DNA from: Caldicellulosiruptor acetigenus
GTDB taxonomy: Bacteria > Bacillota > Thermoanaerobacteria > Caldicellulosiruptorales > Caldicellulosiruptoraceae
Direction of reading: 5' to 3'
Assembly: GCF_026914305.1 (NCBI RefSeq)
Contig: NZ_CP113866.1
Location: 2,422,001-2,486,000, forward strand
Length of the DNA: 64,000 nt
Part shown: piece after piece, positions 46,011 through 55,932 of the stretch
Position numbering within the stretch: position 1 is the stretch's first letter
How the letters are laid out: each line of letters begins with the position of its first letter
Notes under the pieces: generated by a model
What the model saw: the letters and a program-made list of their open reading frames with translations, nothing else
The model's database searches: none
Told to the model about the DNA's origin: nothing
Made by a program: the position numbers and the translations under genes

Positions 46011-46841
46011 AACAGCGCCTGCAACAAGCCCCTGGATTACTTTTTTGTTGAATATTAGATACACCATAATCACAGGAAGTATTGCAATTGTGATTGCTGC
46101 CATAAGCTGGGTGTATTTTACTGTGTATTGAGATGTGAAATTTGTAAGACCAACAGGCAAAGTCTTCAAAGCATCGCTTTTTATCAAAACAAGGGCAAAC
46201 GAAAACTCGTTCCATGAAGACAAACTGCTCAGAATCACGACTGTTGAAATAATCGGCTTGCAAATGGGAAGAATGATCCTAAAAAGGGTTGTAGTAAGTG
46301 TCGCCCCATCAATGTATGCAGCTTCTTCAATCTCGTGCGGAATATCTTTTATAAAGTTTTCCATCAAAAATATTGCCATTGGAAGTCCAAGCCCTACATA
46401 TGGCAAAATCAACGTTATTCTTTTGTCCAAAAGTCCAAGCACTTTGAACTCAACAAACATCGGAACAAGCAGAGCATGGATTGGTATTAACATCCCTGCC
46501 AAAAACATTGTGTAAAGAAGATTTCTCCCTGTGAACCTGTATCTTGCAAAGAAGTACCCAACCACGAAGCTGAATAAAACAATCAATATGACAGAGACAA
46601 CTGTTGTAAATAGGCTGTTGAAAAAGTATATGTGCATCTTTGCAGTTTTGATGGCATTTATATAATTTTCAAAGGTTGGATGGGCTGGCAGGGCAGCAAT
46701 GTTTAGCACAAATTCTTTTTCAGTCTTCAGTGATGAATAAATAAGCCAGACAATCGGGAAAATACATGAAAGTGATAGCAGCATCACAAAAGCGTTTATA
46801 ATCAAAGATCCTATTCTTGATAGTATCCTTTTGAGCGTCAT
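46002..46841 (-). CDS. Sugar ABC transporter permease, MalG type
   Basis: A 279-aa inner membrane permease with six helices. The EAA loop that docks on the ATPase is EEAAYIDGATLTTTLFRIILP. It pairs with the MalF-type permease encoded upstream (4-bp overlap). The cluster has no ATPase gene, so it must use a shared MsmK-like ATPase encoded elsewhere, as is usual for CUT1 systems of Gram-positives. Confidence 0.92.
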   Translation of the reverse strand: MTLKRILSRIGSLIINAFVMLLSLSCIFPIVWLIYSSLKTEKEFVLNIAALPAHPTFENYINAIKTAKMHIYFFNSLFTTVVSVILIVLFSFVVGYFFARYRFTGRNLLYTMFLAGMLIPIHALLVPMFVEFKVLGLLDKRITLILPYVGLGLPMAIFLMENFIKDIPHEIEEAAYIDGATLTTTLFRIILPICKPIISTVVILSSLSSWNEFSFALVLIKSDALKTLPVGLTNFTSQYTVKYTQLMAAITIAILPVIMVYLIFNKKVIQGLVAGAVKG

Positions 46842-47722
46842 TGTGTCCTTCCCCCCATAAGTTTTCGCGAAAGCAAAATTATTGCAAGGCTAAGTATTAG
46901 TATTCCAACAGAGATTGTAGAACCATAACCAAGCTTGAACATTATAAACGAATTATTGTAAGCATACTGTGCCATGACCATTGAACTTTTACCAGGACCA
47001 CCGCCTGTCATGACATATATATGGTCAAACACCTTCATATTTCCTGCAATACAGAGCATCACAGAAACCTTCAAAGTGTCTGCCAAAAGAGGCAATATGA
47101 TATAAATTGTTCTTTTAAACCCGTCTGCACCGTCTATCTCGGCTGCTTCAAATATTTCTTTCGGAATAGACTGAAGCGACGCCATCAAAATCACAAGATA
47201 AAACCCGATGTACTGCCATATAAGTGGCACAGAAACAGAGTAGATAACTATCTTTGGGTCGTCAAGCCACGGCTTTATCAAGCTTTCAAGACCAATTGCT
47301 CTTAAAACCCAGTTTAAAATTCCTATCTGCTGGTTATACATGAGTGTCCAGATAAAGCCTATTACAACTGCAGATAGAACAACAGGCAAAAATATTACTG
47401 TGCGGTGAAACTCTTTGAACTTTAAAACCCTTGTTGTCATAAGGGCAGCTAAGACAAATGCAATACCAATCTGCCCAACAATGCAAAGTAAGGTGATTAT
47501 TACATTGTTTTTAAATGACAGCCAAAAATCTGTGTCTTTTATAAGTTCTGCATAGTTTGAAAGTCCAACAAATCTCATTCTTGGCCCGCCAGACCAGTCA
47601 TAAAGACTGTACCTGAGCGCCAAAATGAGCGGCATGACAACAACAAATACATACCATAAAACCGGCAAAGCCAAATACCCAATGAAAACTCTTGATTTTG
47701 GTTTAAAAAGTCCTCTTTCCAT
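46838..47722 (-). CDS. Sugar ABC transporter permease, MalF type
   Basis: A 294-aa permease with six helices. The EAA motif reads EAAEIDGADGFKRTIYIILPLL. The ATG at 47722 is used, 120 bp after the binding-protein gene. That gap contains an attenuator-like hairpin, which would give more binding protein than permease. Confidence 0.92.
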   Translation of the reverse strand: MERGLFKPKSRVFIGYLALPVLWYVFVVVMPLILALRYSLYDWSGGPRMRFVGLSNYAELIKDTDFWLSFKNNVIITLLCIVGQIGIAFVLAALMTTRVLKFKEFHRTVIFLPVVLSAVVIGFIWTLMYNQQIGILNWVLRAIGLESLIKPWLDDPKIVIYSVSVPLIWQYIGFYLVILMASLQSIPKEIFEAAEIDGADGFKRTIYIILPLLADTLKVSVMLCIAGNMKVFDHIYVMTGGGPGKSSMVMAQYAYNNSFIMFKLGYGSTISVGILILSLAIILLSRKLMGGRTQ

Positions 47723-47772
47723 AGAAGTATGCTCACCTCTGAAAAATTTTTCTAAATTTATGCTTTCTAACT

Positions 47773-47804
47773 AAAAGAGGAGGGTGAACTCTTCCCTCCC
47801 CTTT
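47773..47804 (-). terminator. Partial terminator/attenuator between binding-protein and permease genes
   Basis: AAAAGAGGAGGG (47773-47784) with CCCTCCCCTTT (47794-47804) forms an 11-bp stem with one G-U in the minus-strand RNA. The tail is only TTTTAG, so readthrough into the permeases is expected. Confidence 0.6.
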
Positions 47805-47842
47805 CTGTTTATTGGTGAAAATTTAAAAGTAAACCATCTTCC

Positions 47843-49195
47843 TTATTTTGAAGCCTCTCTTTCGTACTCCTGCTGAATCTTTTGAGCAAGCTTTTCGGGT
47901 GTAATTGTGCCTATTATCATGTCCTGAAGACCGCTGTTCATAACTTCAATCACACCAGGTGATAGCTGAACATCATAAACAGGAACATATTTTATATTCT
48001 TCGCAAGCTGTTGATATTTCTTCGCAAGAGTAGAAAGCTTACTCTCATCATAATTTGTAACCTTTGTTGCCGGAAAACCACCCTTTTCAAGCATTGGTCT
48101 TGAATATGCATCGCTTGAGAGTGCTTTTAAAAGTGCCAGCGCAGCATTTTTCTTGCTCCCATCAAGTTTTGCATTTATTTGAAACGCCCAGCCAGCACCG
48201 CCTGAAACTGTGTTTGGCAATCCTTTCCCACCTGGCACAGGCGGAATTATAGCAAGCTCTGTTGCATCCAAAACATCCTTTGGAGCTTCGTTTGTCACAA
48301 GCGAAATTGCCCAGCCGCCTTCAAAGAACATTGCAGCTTTTTTGTTGTAATAAAGAGTTCTTTGCTGGTTGTTGTCAAGCGAGTTGATATCGCTGTTAAA
48401 CGCCTTCATCTTAACAAGCTCATCAATTGCCCTGAGTGCATTTACAAACTCTGGGTCGGTAAACTTTGCACCTTTTCTATCTCTTACAGACACAAACCAG
48501 TCTGTCCCTGTGAACCTGTCACCAAGAGTGCTCAGAATACACGATTCAACAAGCCATTTTCCTTTGTTTCCTGCAGTGATTGGAATATACCCTTTTGCTT
48601 TGAGCTTTTTGACAGCATCTTTAAACTCGTTCCAATCCTTTGGAAACTCATTTATTCCTGCTTCCTTGAAAATTTCTCTGTTGTAGAATATAAGGGACGT
48701 TGGCTGAACCTGGATTGGTATTCCCAGTATCTTGTCTCCTCTTTTGAAATCGTCAAACGCACCTTCAACAAAGCTATTTTTCCATGCCATGTCACTGTCA
48801 AGCGCATCATTTAAAGGCGCAATCTGACCGTTGTTGTAAAATGGGTCAACCATTGAACCCTTGATAACAAACACATCTGGAAGTTCCCCACCGGCAGCCA
48901 GTGTCTTTATCTTTGTCTCATAAGTATCATGTGACAGAGCTTCTTGTTTTATTGTCACATTCGGATGTGCTTTTTTGTACTCATTTAGTGCATTGTAAAA
49001 ACCATCGCTTATTGCACTGCCGTCGTTTGTAAACATGTGAGTAAACGTTAAAGTAATTTTTTCTTCGATGTTTTTGTTCTGGCTGCTCTGCTGTGGCTGC
49101 TCAGCTGCCTTTTTCTTGCAGGCAGCAAGCGAAAGCACAAGTCCAAAAATTACTATAATGGCTAAAATTCTTTTAATAAGCCTTGAGCTTTTCAC
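47843..49195 (-). CDS. Sugar-binding lipoprotein of the ABC importer
   Basis: A 450-aa extracellular solute-binding protein (SBP family 1). The signal peptide carries the lipobox LSLAAC with lipid-modified Cys26, followed by a Gln/Lys-rich linker. The mature fold shows ITLTFTHMFTNDG, GELPDVFVIKG and AAMFFEGGWAI. The start is GTG 49195 after GGAGGTAA. It is divergent from the YesM/YesN genes, which probably control it. Ligand not determinable; manno-oligosaccharide is suggested by the GH2 gene downstream. Confidence 0.92.
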   Translation of the reverse strand: MKSSRLIKRILAIIVIFGLVLSLAACKKKAAEQPQQSSQNKNIEEKITLTFTHMFTNDGSAISDGFYNALNEYKKAHPNVTIKQEALSHDTYETKIKTLAAGGELPDVFVIKGSMVDPFYNNGQIAPLNDALDSDMAWKNSFVEGAFDDFKRGDKILGIPIQVQPTSLIFYNREIFKEAGINEFPKDWNEFKDAVKKLKAKGYIPITAGNKGKWLVESCILSTLGDRFTGTDWFVSVRDRKGAKFTDPEFVNALRAIDELVKMKAFNSDINSLDNNQQRTLYYNKKAAMFFEGGWAISLVTNEAPKDVLDATELAIIPPVPGGKGLPNTVSGGAGWAFQINAKLDGSKKNAALALLKALSSDAYSRPMLEKGGFPATKVTNYDESKLSTLAKKYQQLAKNIKYVPVYDVQLSPGVIEVMNSGLQDMIIGTITPEKLAQKIQQEYEREASK

Positions 49196-49459
49196 AGAAT
49201 TTACCTCCTTCTTTTTCTTTATTTTTATTTTTACTTTTAATTATATAAATTTGATTATGCAATTTGTAGGTAACAATCTTATTAAAACTTCTATTATTTT
49301 AACACATTTGCTGTTTTATTATTCGTTTAAGATAGTCTCCAAACAAATATTCGAAAATCATAAATTTTTATCTTTTCGGAATCTTTTGCCCTTGTTATTT
49401 AAGCACCTTCTGTGCTATTTTAATCTTAAAGATTTTTATATTAGAAAGGAATCGGTAAA

Positions 49460-51196
49460 GTGAAAAAGATATCAAGTAGTCTCCAGTTTAAAATTATGGT
49501 ATGTGCAATCTTTTTGATTATTCTTTCAAGCTTCCCGATTGGAATAGCTTCATATATAAAATCTGTCAAAATAGTGGAGAACAAATTTGCATTTTCACAT
49601 CTTCACACTGTAAAACAGATTGCAAGCTCTCTTGAGCTTATTACAAACGATATAAAGGAAGCGTCGCTTTACTTTATTCAGAGCGGTGATTTGAGGCAGC
49701 TTTTGAAATCTGACCTTGAAACCGACCAACAGGAGCTTGAAAAGGCAAGGGTACATGTAAACGACTTTTTAACATACCTTGTAGGTGAAAAACCATATAT
49801 TCATTCCATATACATAATGGGTAAAAATAATACTATATTTGACACATATGGAATCAAAGAGCAGACTTTAAATCTTTCTAATATCAACGTCCAGAGCTTT
49901 GAATGGTGTCCTAATGTCATAACAAGCAGGGCAGGAATATTAACGTATGTGATTTCTCTTGTTCGTCCTATAAGAGACATCAACAACTTCAAAAACCTGA
50001 TTGGGTATTTAGAGATAAACATTGATGAAAAAAGCTTGTTTGACGAGGTAATAAGTCTTAGCTCAAATTTTTCTGAAAACTTTGTTATCTGTAACCAGAA
50101 CTATTTTATCCTTAGCTCAACAGACAAGACTTTAATCGGAAAGAACCTTGCCAAGATGATTTCTACAAAACCCATGGAAAATTTTGAGCAAGGCTTTTTT
50201 TATACAAAACTGTCTGGCGAAACCTTTCTTGTTATATACTCTACCATAAAACCTCTTGGATGGAAGGTTGTAAGCTTTGTAGAAAAGGCAAGTCTTGTTG
50301 CTGAAAATAGAGCTATACAAAGTTATCTTTTTATTACTATCCTTCTTGCCCTTTTTGCTGCATCTATTTCTCTTGTTTTCTTCCAAAACAGTATCCTCTA
50401 TCCGCTCAAACAGCTAAGAATTTTTATGAGACATATTGCAAACCAGAACTTTGATGTGTACATGCAGCCAAGGGGAAATGATGAGGTGTCAAAGCTAATT
50501 CAAGCATTCAACAGTATGTCTGCAAAACTCAATGAGCTTATGAACCAGGTTTACATTGCAACTATAAAGCAAAAAGAGGCAGAGTTAAAAGCCCTGCAAG
50601 AAAGAATCAACCCCCACTTTCTTTACAACACACTTGATACAATATACTGGACAGCCCGACTTGAAGGTGCAAAAAAAGCTTGCATCCTTGTTGAGGCACT
50701 CTCAAAACTTTTCAGGTCCATATTAGCAAACAAAAGTAACATCATAACTGTGAAAGAAGAGATAGAACATCTTAATAGTTACATCCTAATACAAAAGGTC
50801 AGGTACCAGGACTTGATAGAATTTTCGTTGAACGTTCAAAGTCAAGCTCTATGCTATAAAACAGTAAAGCTTGTTCTGCAGCCAATTGTGGAAAATGCAA
50901 TCTATCATGGTATAGAAAAAAGTGGGAAGAAGGGAAAAATTAGTATTGAAGTGTTTACAAAAGATGAAAAACTATATTTTATCGTGTCCGACACAGGAGC
51001 TGGTGCTCCAAAAGAGGTGTTCGAAAGTGCCCTGAAGAATGACAATCCAAATGGTAAGATAGGACTTAAAAATGTCAATGACAGAATAAAACTTGCGTTT
51101 GGGAATGAATATGGCATGGAAATTGAAAGCACACCAGGGCTTGGAACAAAGGTGACGGTTATACAACCAGCTTTAAAAGAAGGTGATTTGAAATGA
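49460..51196 (+). CDS. YesM-type membrane sensor histidine kinase
   Basis: A 578-aa kinase of the LytS/YesM class. TM1 is about residues 12-34, a dCache-like extracellular sensor about 40-280, TM2 about 285-310, then HAMP. The His_kinase motif LQERINPHFLYNTLDTIYW carries the phospho-His, and the ATPase has QPIVENAIYHGIEK and DTGAGAP. The start is GTG 49460. It overlaps the regulator gene by 4 bp. It likely senses a sugar or the sugar-loaded binding protein from the divergent operon. Confidence 0.92.
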   Translation: MKKISSSLQFKIMVCAIFLIILSSFPIGIASYIKSVKIVENKFAFSHLHTVKQIASSLELITNDIKEASLYFIQSGDLRQLLKSDLETDQQELEKARVHVNDFLTYLVGEKPYIHSIYIMGKNNTIFDTYGIKEQTLNLSNINVQSFEWCPNVITSRAGILTYVISLVRPIRDINNFKNLIGYLEINIDEKSLFDEVISLSSNFSENFVICNQNYFILSSTDKTLIGKNLAKMISTKPMENFEQGFFYTKLSGETFLVIYSTIKPLGWKVVSFVEKASLVAENRAIQSYLFITILLALFAASISLVFFQNSILYPLKQLRIFMRHIANQNFDVYMQPRGNDEVSKLIQAFNSMSAKLNELMNQVYIATIKQKEAELKALQERINPHFLYNTLDTIYWTARLEGAKKACILVEALSKLFRSILANKSNIITVKEEIEHLNSYILIQKVRYQDLIEFSLNVQSQALCYKTVKLVLQPIVENAIYHGIEKSGKKGKISIEVFTKDEKLYFIVSDTGAGAPKEVFESALKNDNPNGKIGLKNVNDRIKLAFGNEYGMEIESTPGLGTKVTVIQPALKEGDLK

Positions 51197-52719
51197 TTAA
51201 AATGGTTGTTGCTGATGATGAAAGGGTAATCCGAAAAGGAATAATATCTTCAATTGACTGGACATCATACGGAATTGAAATAGTAGGAGAAGCATCAAAT
51301 GGTCAGGAGGCAGCACAGCTTTGCTTTTCAAAACAGCCAGACATTGTCCTTTTGGACATTAGAATGCCCATTTTGGACGGACTTGAGGCTGCAAAGATTA
51401 TAAAGCAGAGCCTGCCGAACATAAAGATTGTGTTTCTTACAGGCTATGACGATGTAGAATACTTAAAGACTGCCCTCAAACTTCGTGCATCTGATTATCT
51501 TCTAAAGCCTGTGAGCGCAGATGAGCTGATTAAGGTAGTTGTTGGGTTAAAAGAATCTATTATTGAGGAGCAGAAAAAGTCTTTCGAGACTTTGCTGTAC
51601 AAAAACATCGTGGAAGAGAACATATATGTTTTAAGGTCTTCGTTTTTAAAAAGTCTGTTTGCAAACCCCGAAATAGTACTTGACCCTGTGAAAGAAAGGC
51701 TTTTGAAAATCTCATTAGAAGGTCCTTACTTTCAGGTAATTTTGGTTGTGGTTGAAGATATTTTTATGTTAATGGAGTCTTCTGTAAACAAGAACAAAGA
51801 GTTTGTGCTAAATCTACTTTCAAACCTAATTGAAGAGGATATCCAGGAAAAATACTGTGGATTTGTATTTTACGGCGACTTTGGCGATAATACCTTGATT
51901 TTGATAGTAAACTTGAGTGAACCAAAAGAGATAGATGAAAAGCTTCTAAATCAAATAAAATCTAATGCTAAGAAGTATCTTAACGTTAAGATCTCATTTT
52001 CAAAAGGAATTGTTGTCTCAAGCAAAAAGGAGCTGCATCTATCTTTAAAAAGTGCATCAGATAGTAAGTTTCTTCCATCTCAGCTGACTGAAGACGAGGT
52101 CGAACTTTTAAATGCTTTTATGGCTCTTGATAAGGAAAAGACAGCTTTGCTGGTGAATAAGATTTTTGAAAAATTGGAATATAAAGTTGATAAAAATTCT
52201 TTAGAAAACAGTTATAAGAAGCTTTCTGAGCTTATTTTGACAAAAGCAAAAGAAATATGCCCTGCTTTAAAAGATGAGTTTACCAAAAGCGCAGCCTTTT
52301 CTTTTAATAAGCGGGAAAGTGAAAATATGAAAAAGAACCTAATAGATTTTGCCTTCTTTTGTATTGACAAGATTCAGAACGTAAAAGAAAGCAGGCACAG
52401 GAAAATTATAAAAGATGCCATAAGTTACATTGAGAAAAACTATGCAACCCAAATTTTACTGTCTGATATTGCTGAGGTTTGCGGAATTTCGCCCAACTAT
52501 TTTTGTAAAATATTTAAAGAAGAAACTGGTAAAAGTTTTGTGGACTTTTTAAATGAGCTGAGGATAAACAAAGCCAAACAGCTTCTGCTGTCAACAAACC
52601 TAAAATCTTATGAGGTTGCCGAAAAGGTTGGGTTTAGTGACTATAAATACTTTTCAATGATATTCAAAAAGTACACAGGCCTGTCTCCCAGGAAGTTCAA
52701 AGAGGAAGGACAAAAATAA
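51193..52719 (+). CDS. YesN-type AraC response regulator
   Basis: A 508-aa regulator. The receiver has DIVLLDIRMPILDGLEAA with the acceptor Asp and LLKPVSADEL. A long linker (about 130-400) follows, then a C-terminal AraC double helix-turn-helix (ATQILLSDIAEVCGISPNYF and VAEKVGFSDYKYFSMIFKKY, ending RKFKEEGQK). It should activate the divergent sugar importer operon when phosphorylated by YesM. A fragment of a related 3' end occurs at 59733-59765. Confidence 0.92.
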   Translation: MIKMVVADDERVIRKGIISSIDWTSYGIEIVGEASNGQEAAQLCFSKQPDIVLLDIRMPILDGLEAAKIIKQSLPNIKIVFLTGYDDVEYLKTALKLRASDYLLKPVSADELIKVVVGLKESIIEEQKKSFETLLYKNIVEENIYVLRSSFLKSLFANPEIVLDPVKERLLKISLEGPYFQVILVVVEDIFMLMESSVNKNKEFVLNLLSNLIEEDIQEKYCGFVFYGDFGDNTLILIVNLSEPKEIDEKLLNQIKSNAKKYLNVKISFSKGIVVSSKKELHLSLKSASDSKFLPSQLTEDEVELLNAFMALDKEKTALLVNKIFEKLEYKVDKNSLENSYKKLSELILTKAKEICPALKDEFTKSAAFSFNKRESENMKKNLIDFAFFCIDKIQNVKESRHRKIIKDAISYIEKNYATQILLSDIAEVCGISPNYFCKIFKEETGKSFVDFLNELRINKAKQLLLSTNLKSYEVAEKVGFSDYKYFSMIFKKYTGLSPRKFKEEGQK

Positions 52720-52932
52720 CCCTCAGGAAGTTGCTTGCCAATTTAATAATTTTTGGACTGCCATGGAAATGCTTCTTTCGTAAATTTAGCTTGTTGAGGT
52801 ATCACAAAATGTTGTGAGTGGCACAATAGTTTTATGTTTCACAAAACTTTTGAAAATGCTTATCATAAATTAAAGGAAGGATAAGTGAATTGTTTAACAA
52901 AGAAAGCTATCATAAAAGGAGGAAGTATTTGG
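52720..52932 (+). promoter_or_regulatory. Upstream region of the oxidoreductase gene with inverted repeats
   Basis: No gene. It contains TCACAA-AATG-TTGTGA (about 52801-52816) and AGTTTT...AAAACT around 52830-52856, plausible sites for a LysR-type or other regulator. No clear consensus promoter is seen. Confidence 0.3.
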
Positions 52933-54897
52933 ATGTTTGATAATCTGTTTGCAAAGGGTAAAATCGGGACAATGGAAATAAAAAATAGAATAGTATTTAC
53001 AGCAATGGGTAATGCATTAGCTAATCCCGACGGGACCGTATCCCAAAAAGATATCCACTTTTATTCTGCAAGAGCAAAAGGGGGAGTCGGACTTATAATT
53101 ACAGAATGTACAGTGGTTGACGAAAGAGGAAAAGGTAATACAAGGCAGATATGCGTCTATGATGACAAATTTATCCCGGGTCTTAAAGCTTTAGCAGATG
53201 AAATTCATAAATATGATGCTAAAATAGTAGCTCAGATTTATCATCCTGGAAGACAGGGAATTTCGGCTATAAACGGAAATTTGCCAATGCCAGCGCCAAG
53301 CAAGATAGAATGCAAGGTGGTACGCCAACCAGTTGAAGAAATGACTATTGAACAAATTGAAGATATGATAGACAAGTTCATAAATGCAGCAGTAAGAGTC
53401 AAAAAAGCAGGTATAGATGGTGTTGAGATTCATGCAGCTCATGGATACTTGGTTAACCAGTTTTTGAGTCCTTACACTAACAAAAGAACGGACAAGTATG
53501 GTGGAAGTCTTGAAAACAGAATGAGATTCCTTGAAGAGATAATTTTAGGTATAAGAGAGAAATGTGGTAAAGACTATCCTCTGTTAGTAAGGTTATCAGT
53601 TGACGAATTTTTAGGATTGGTAGGCCTTCCTGAAGAAGGACTGCACCTTGAAGAGAGCATCAAAATAGCTCAAAGGTTAGAAGCTTTGGGTGTGGATGCA
53701 CTCGATATAAGCTGTGGAATATATGAAACTATGAATGTAGCATGGGAACCTATATCTTTTGAGCAAGGGTGGAAGATATATTTGGCTGAAACAATAAAAA
53801 AAGCTGTAAACATACCTGTAATAGCAGTATCAGTTATAAGAGACCCAGAGTATGCAGACCAGTTAATTAAAGAAGGAAAAATCGATTTTGCAGGTTCGGC
53901 AAGACAACATTTTGCAGACCCCGAATGGGCAAATAAGGCAAAAGAAGGTAGAGTAAATGAAATAAGAAAATGCATCTCTTGCCTGTATTGCATGGAAACT
54001 CTTATGAAGGCTGACTTGACAGGTATTCCTTGTCAATGTGCCATTAACATCCAAGCAGGAAGAGAAGATGAACTTAGCAGCTTTAAAGAAGATGGCGAAG
54101 GAAAAATTGTTGCAATAATTGGTGCAGGACCTGCTGGACTTGAGGCTGCAAGAGTTTTAGCACTCAGAAGATACAAACCCATTGTATTTGAGAAATCGGA
54201 TAAAATAGGTGGTATGCTTCAGCTCGGTTGTAAACCACCTAAAAAAGAGAAAATTAAGTGGCTAATAGATTATCTAAAATCCCAGGTTGAAAGGTTAGGT
54301 ATTGAAATAAGGTACAACTGTGCACCTACTATAGAAACTTTAAAATCTCTTAATCCTTATGCAATATTTATTGCGCACGGTTCAAAGCCATTGATACCAC
54401 AAACAATTGCAGGGATAGAAAGCAAAAATGTGCTGACTATTGAAGATATTTTGAGTGGAAAAATGATATTGAAGAATAAAAAGGTGGCTGTAGTTGGGTC
54501 TGGATTGACAGGTCTTGAAACTGCTCACTACCTTGCTGAAAATAACAATGATGTTAGCATATTTGAAATGGCCGACGAAATAGGACCGGGAGCATATTTT
54601 CAAAATTTAATAGATGTACTCAACCATCTAAAAGCCTTTAATGTTAAGCTGTACCCGAAACGAAAATTGGTAAAGATAGATGAAAATATAGCCATCTTCG
54701 AAAATACTGAGACTAAAGCCCAGGAAGAATATGAGTTTGATTATATTGTACTTTCTCTGGGAAGAGTTTCAAATAAAGAGTATGTTGAAGAAATAAAATC
54801 TAATTTTGATAAAGTGTTTGTACTTGGAGATGCCAAAGAAATTGGAACTATAAGAAATGCAATGGAATCTGGATTTTTAACCGCCTATAATCTGTAA
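52933..54897 (+). CDS. Old-Yellow-Enzyme family FMN/Fe-S/FAD oxidoreductase
   Basis: A 654-aa enzyme of the 2,4-dienoyl-CoA reductase/enoate reductase type. An N-terminal FMN TIM barrel (LFAKGKIGTMEIKNRIV, HAAHGYLVNQFLSPYTNKR, GGSLENR) is followed by a cysteine cluster near residue 340 (CISCLYC and GIPCQCAIN), then an FAD/NADH Rossmann part (AIIGAGPAGLEAARVLALR, VVGSGLTGLETAHYL). The Cys spacing (C-x2-C-x2-C) is tighter than the usual C-x2-C-x3-C. The start ATG 52933 has AAAGGAGG ahead; the longer frame from 52885 lacks this. It reduces an activated C=C bond; substrate unknown. Confidence 0.88.
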   Translation: MFDNLFAKGKIGTMEIKNRIVFTAMGNALANPDGTVSQKDIHFYSARAKGGVGLIITECTVVDERGKGNTRQICVYDDKFIPGLKALADEIHKYDAKIVAQIYHPGRQGISAINGNLPMPAPSKIECKVVRQPVEEMTIEQIEDMIDKFINAAVRVKKAGIDGVEIHAAHGYLVNQFLSPYTNKRTDKYGGSLENRMRFLEEIILGIREKCGKDYPLLVRLSVDEFLGLVGLPEEGLHLEESIKIAQRLEALGVDALDISCGIYETMNVAWEPISFEQGWKIYLAETIKKAVNIPVIAVSVIRDPEYADQLIKEGKIDFAGSARQHFADPEWANKAKEGRVNEIRKCISCLYCMETLMKADLTGIPCQCAINIQAGREDELSSFKEDGEGKIVAIIGAGPAGLEAARVLALRRYKPIVFEKSDKIGGMLQLGCKPPKKEKIKWLIDYLKSQVERLGIEIRYNCAPTIETLKSLNPYAIFIAHGSKPLIPQTIAGIESKNVLTIEDILSGKMILKNKKVAVVGSGLTGLETAHYLAENNNDVSIFEMADEIGPGAYFQNLIDVLNHLKAFNVKLYPKRKLVKIDENIAIFENTETKAQEEYEFDYIVLSLGRVSNKEYVEEIKSNFDKVFVLGDAKEIGTIRNAMESGFLTAYNL

Positions 54898-54932
54898 ACT
54901 GGATAATAAATAAAAATTTAGAAAGAATATAT

Positions 54933-55011
54933 AAGCCATAATTCTCAAGCCTTTATGACATAAGAAAATTTTCTAAATTTTAAACAGGCTTGAGATTATG
55001 GCTTTTTTTAT
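54933..55011. terminator. Bidirectional terminator between oxidoreductase and lysR genes
   Basis: Long arms AAGCCATAATTCTCAAGCCT (54933-54952) and 54986-55004 (AGGCTTGAG...ATGGCTT) with one unpaired base. A T-run follows on the plus side. It serves convergent genes. Confidence 0.8.
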
Positions 55012-55023
55012 CTAACTTGAGCC

Positions 55024-55923
55024 TTAGGTTGTTCTACTGCTGCCGTGCTTGCTGAGAAAATAGTTTATGAATTTCTCTGCTGCTGGACTAATTTTAGTAT
55101 TCTTCTTTACAATAAACCCTACATCCCAAAATACATCCGGCTCATCTATGGGTATGCAACAAATGTTATTGTATTTTTCAACATGAGTTAACTTTTCAAC
55201 AAAAACAAAAATACCTTTATTTAATTCAACAAAGTCGTAAGCAACATTGAGGTCATGACTGGATTTATAATAAACATTGGGAGTAAACCCAGCTTTTTTG
55301 AAATGTTCCATGAGAACACGCTGAATTCGGAAAGTATCATCTAAAATAATAAACTTTTCATCTTTGAGGTCCTCAAATTTGATACTTTTTTTATGTGACA
55401 ATGGATTATTTTTATTCACTATCGCGATAAGGTTTTCTTTTATCAAGTGATAGTATTTGAATCTCTTCTTATCTTTTGGCTTCACTGTAAGCGCTAAATC
55501 AAGAAATCCATTTAAAACATTCAATTCACAATCCACATCTGTATATTCTCCTATTTCAATTTCAATGTTACAATACTTACTTTCAAATTCAACAATCTCT
55601 TTTACTCCTAAAACCTGTAAGGTCCCTGGCGCAAAACCTACTCTCAGCCTTTCTTTTTTCTTGTTTACCATATCATTAATTTCTGCAACAAAATTCTCGA
55701 ACTCTTTTACTAAAGCTTCTGCCTTTGGCAAAATATACTTTCCAAGCTCAGTTGGATAAACCCCTTTAGAATCTCTGTAAAAAAGAGGCGCACCAATTTC
55801 TTTCTCTAAGTTCTTGATTATCCTGCTTATAGCCTGCTGAGTAATGAACAACTCTTTCGCCGCTCTTGAAAAGCTATTATTCTGGCACACTTTAACAAAA
55901 TATTTTAATGAAGTTATATCCAT
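55024..55923 (-). CDS. LysR family transcriptional regulator
   Basis: A 299-aa regulator. The N-terminal HTH is MDITSLKYFVKVCQNNSFSRAAKELFITQQAISRIIKNLE; the effector-binding domain covers about 90-295. The start ATG 55923 has GGGTGAT upstream; the GTG at 55932 is inside that site. It is convergent with the oxidoreductase gene, so it is not the usual divergent pair, although it may still control that gene. The effector is unknown. Confidence 0.9.
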   Translation of the reverse strand: MDITSLKYFVKVCQNNSFSRAAKELFITQQAISRIIKNLEKEIGAPLFYRDSKGVYPTELGKYILPKAEALVKEFENFVAEINDMVNKKKERLRVGFAPGTLQVLGVKEIVEFESKYCNIEIEIGEYTDVDCELNVLNGFLDLALTVKPKDKKRFKYYHLIKENLIAIVNKNNPLSHKKSIKFEDLKDEKFIILDDTFRIQRVLMEHFKKAGFTPNVYYKSSHDLNVAYDFVELNKGIFVFVEKLTHVEKYNNICCIPIDEPDVFWDVGFIVKKNTKISPAAEKFINYFLSKHGSSRTT

Positions 55924-55932
55924 CCATATCAC

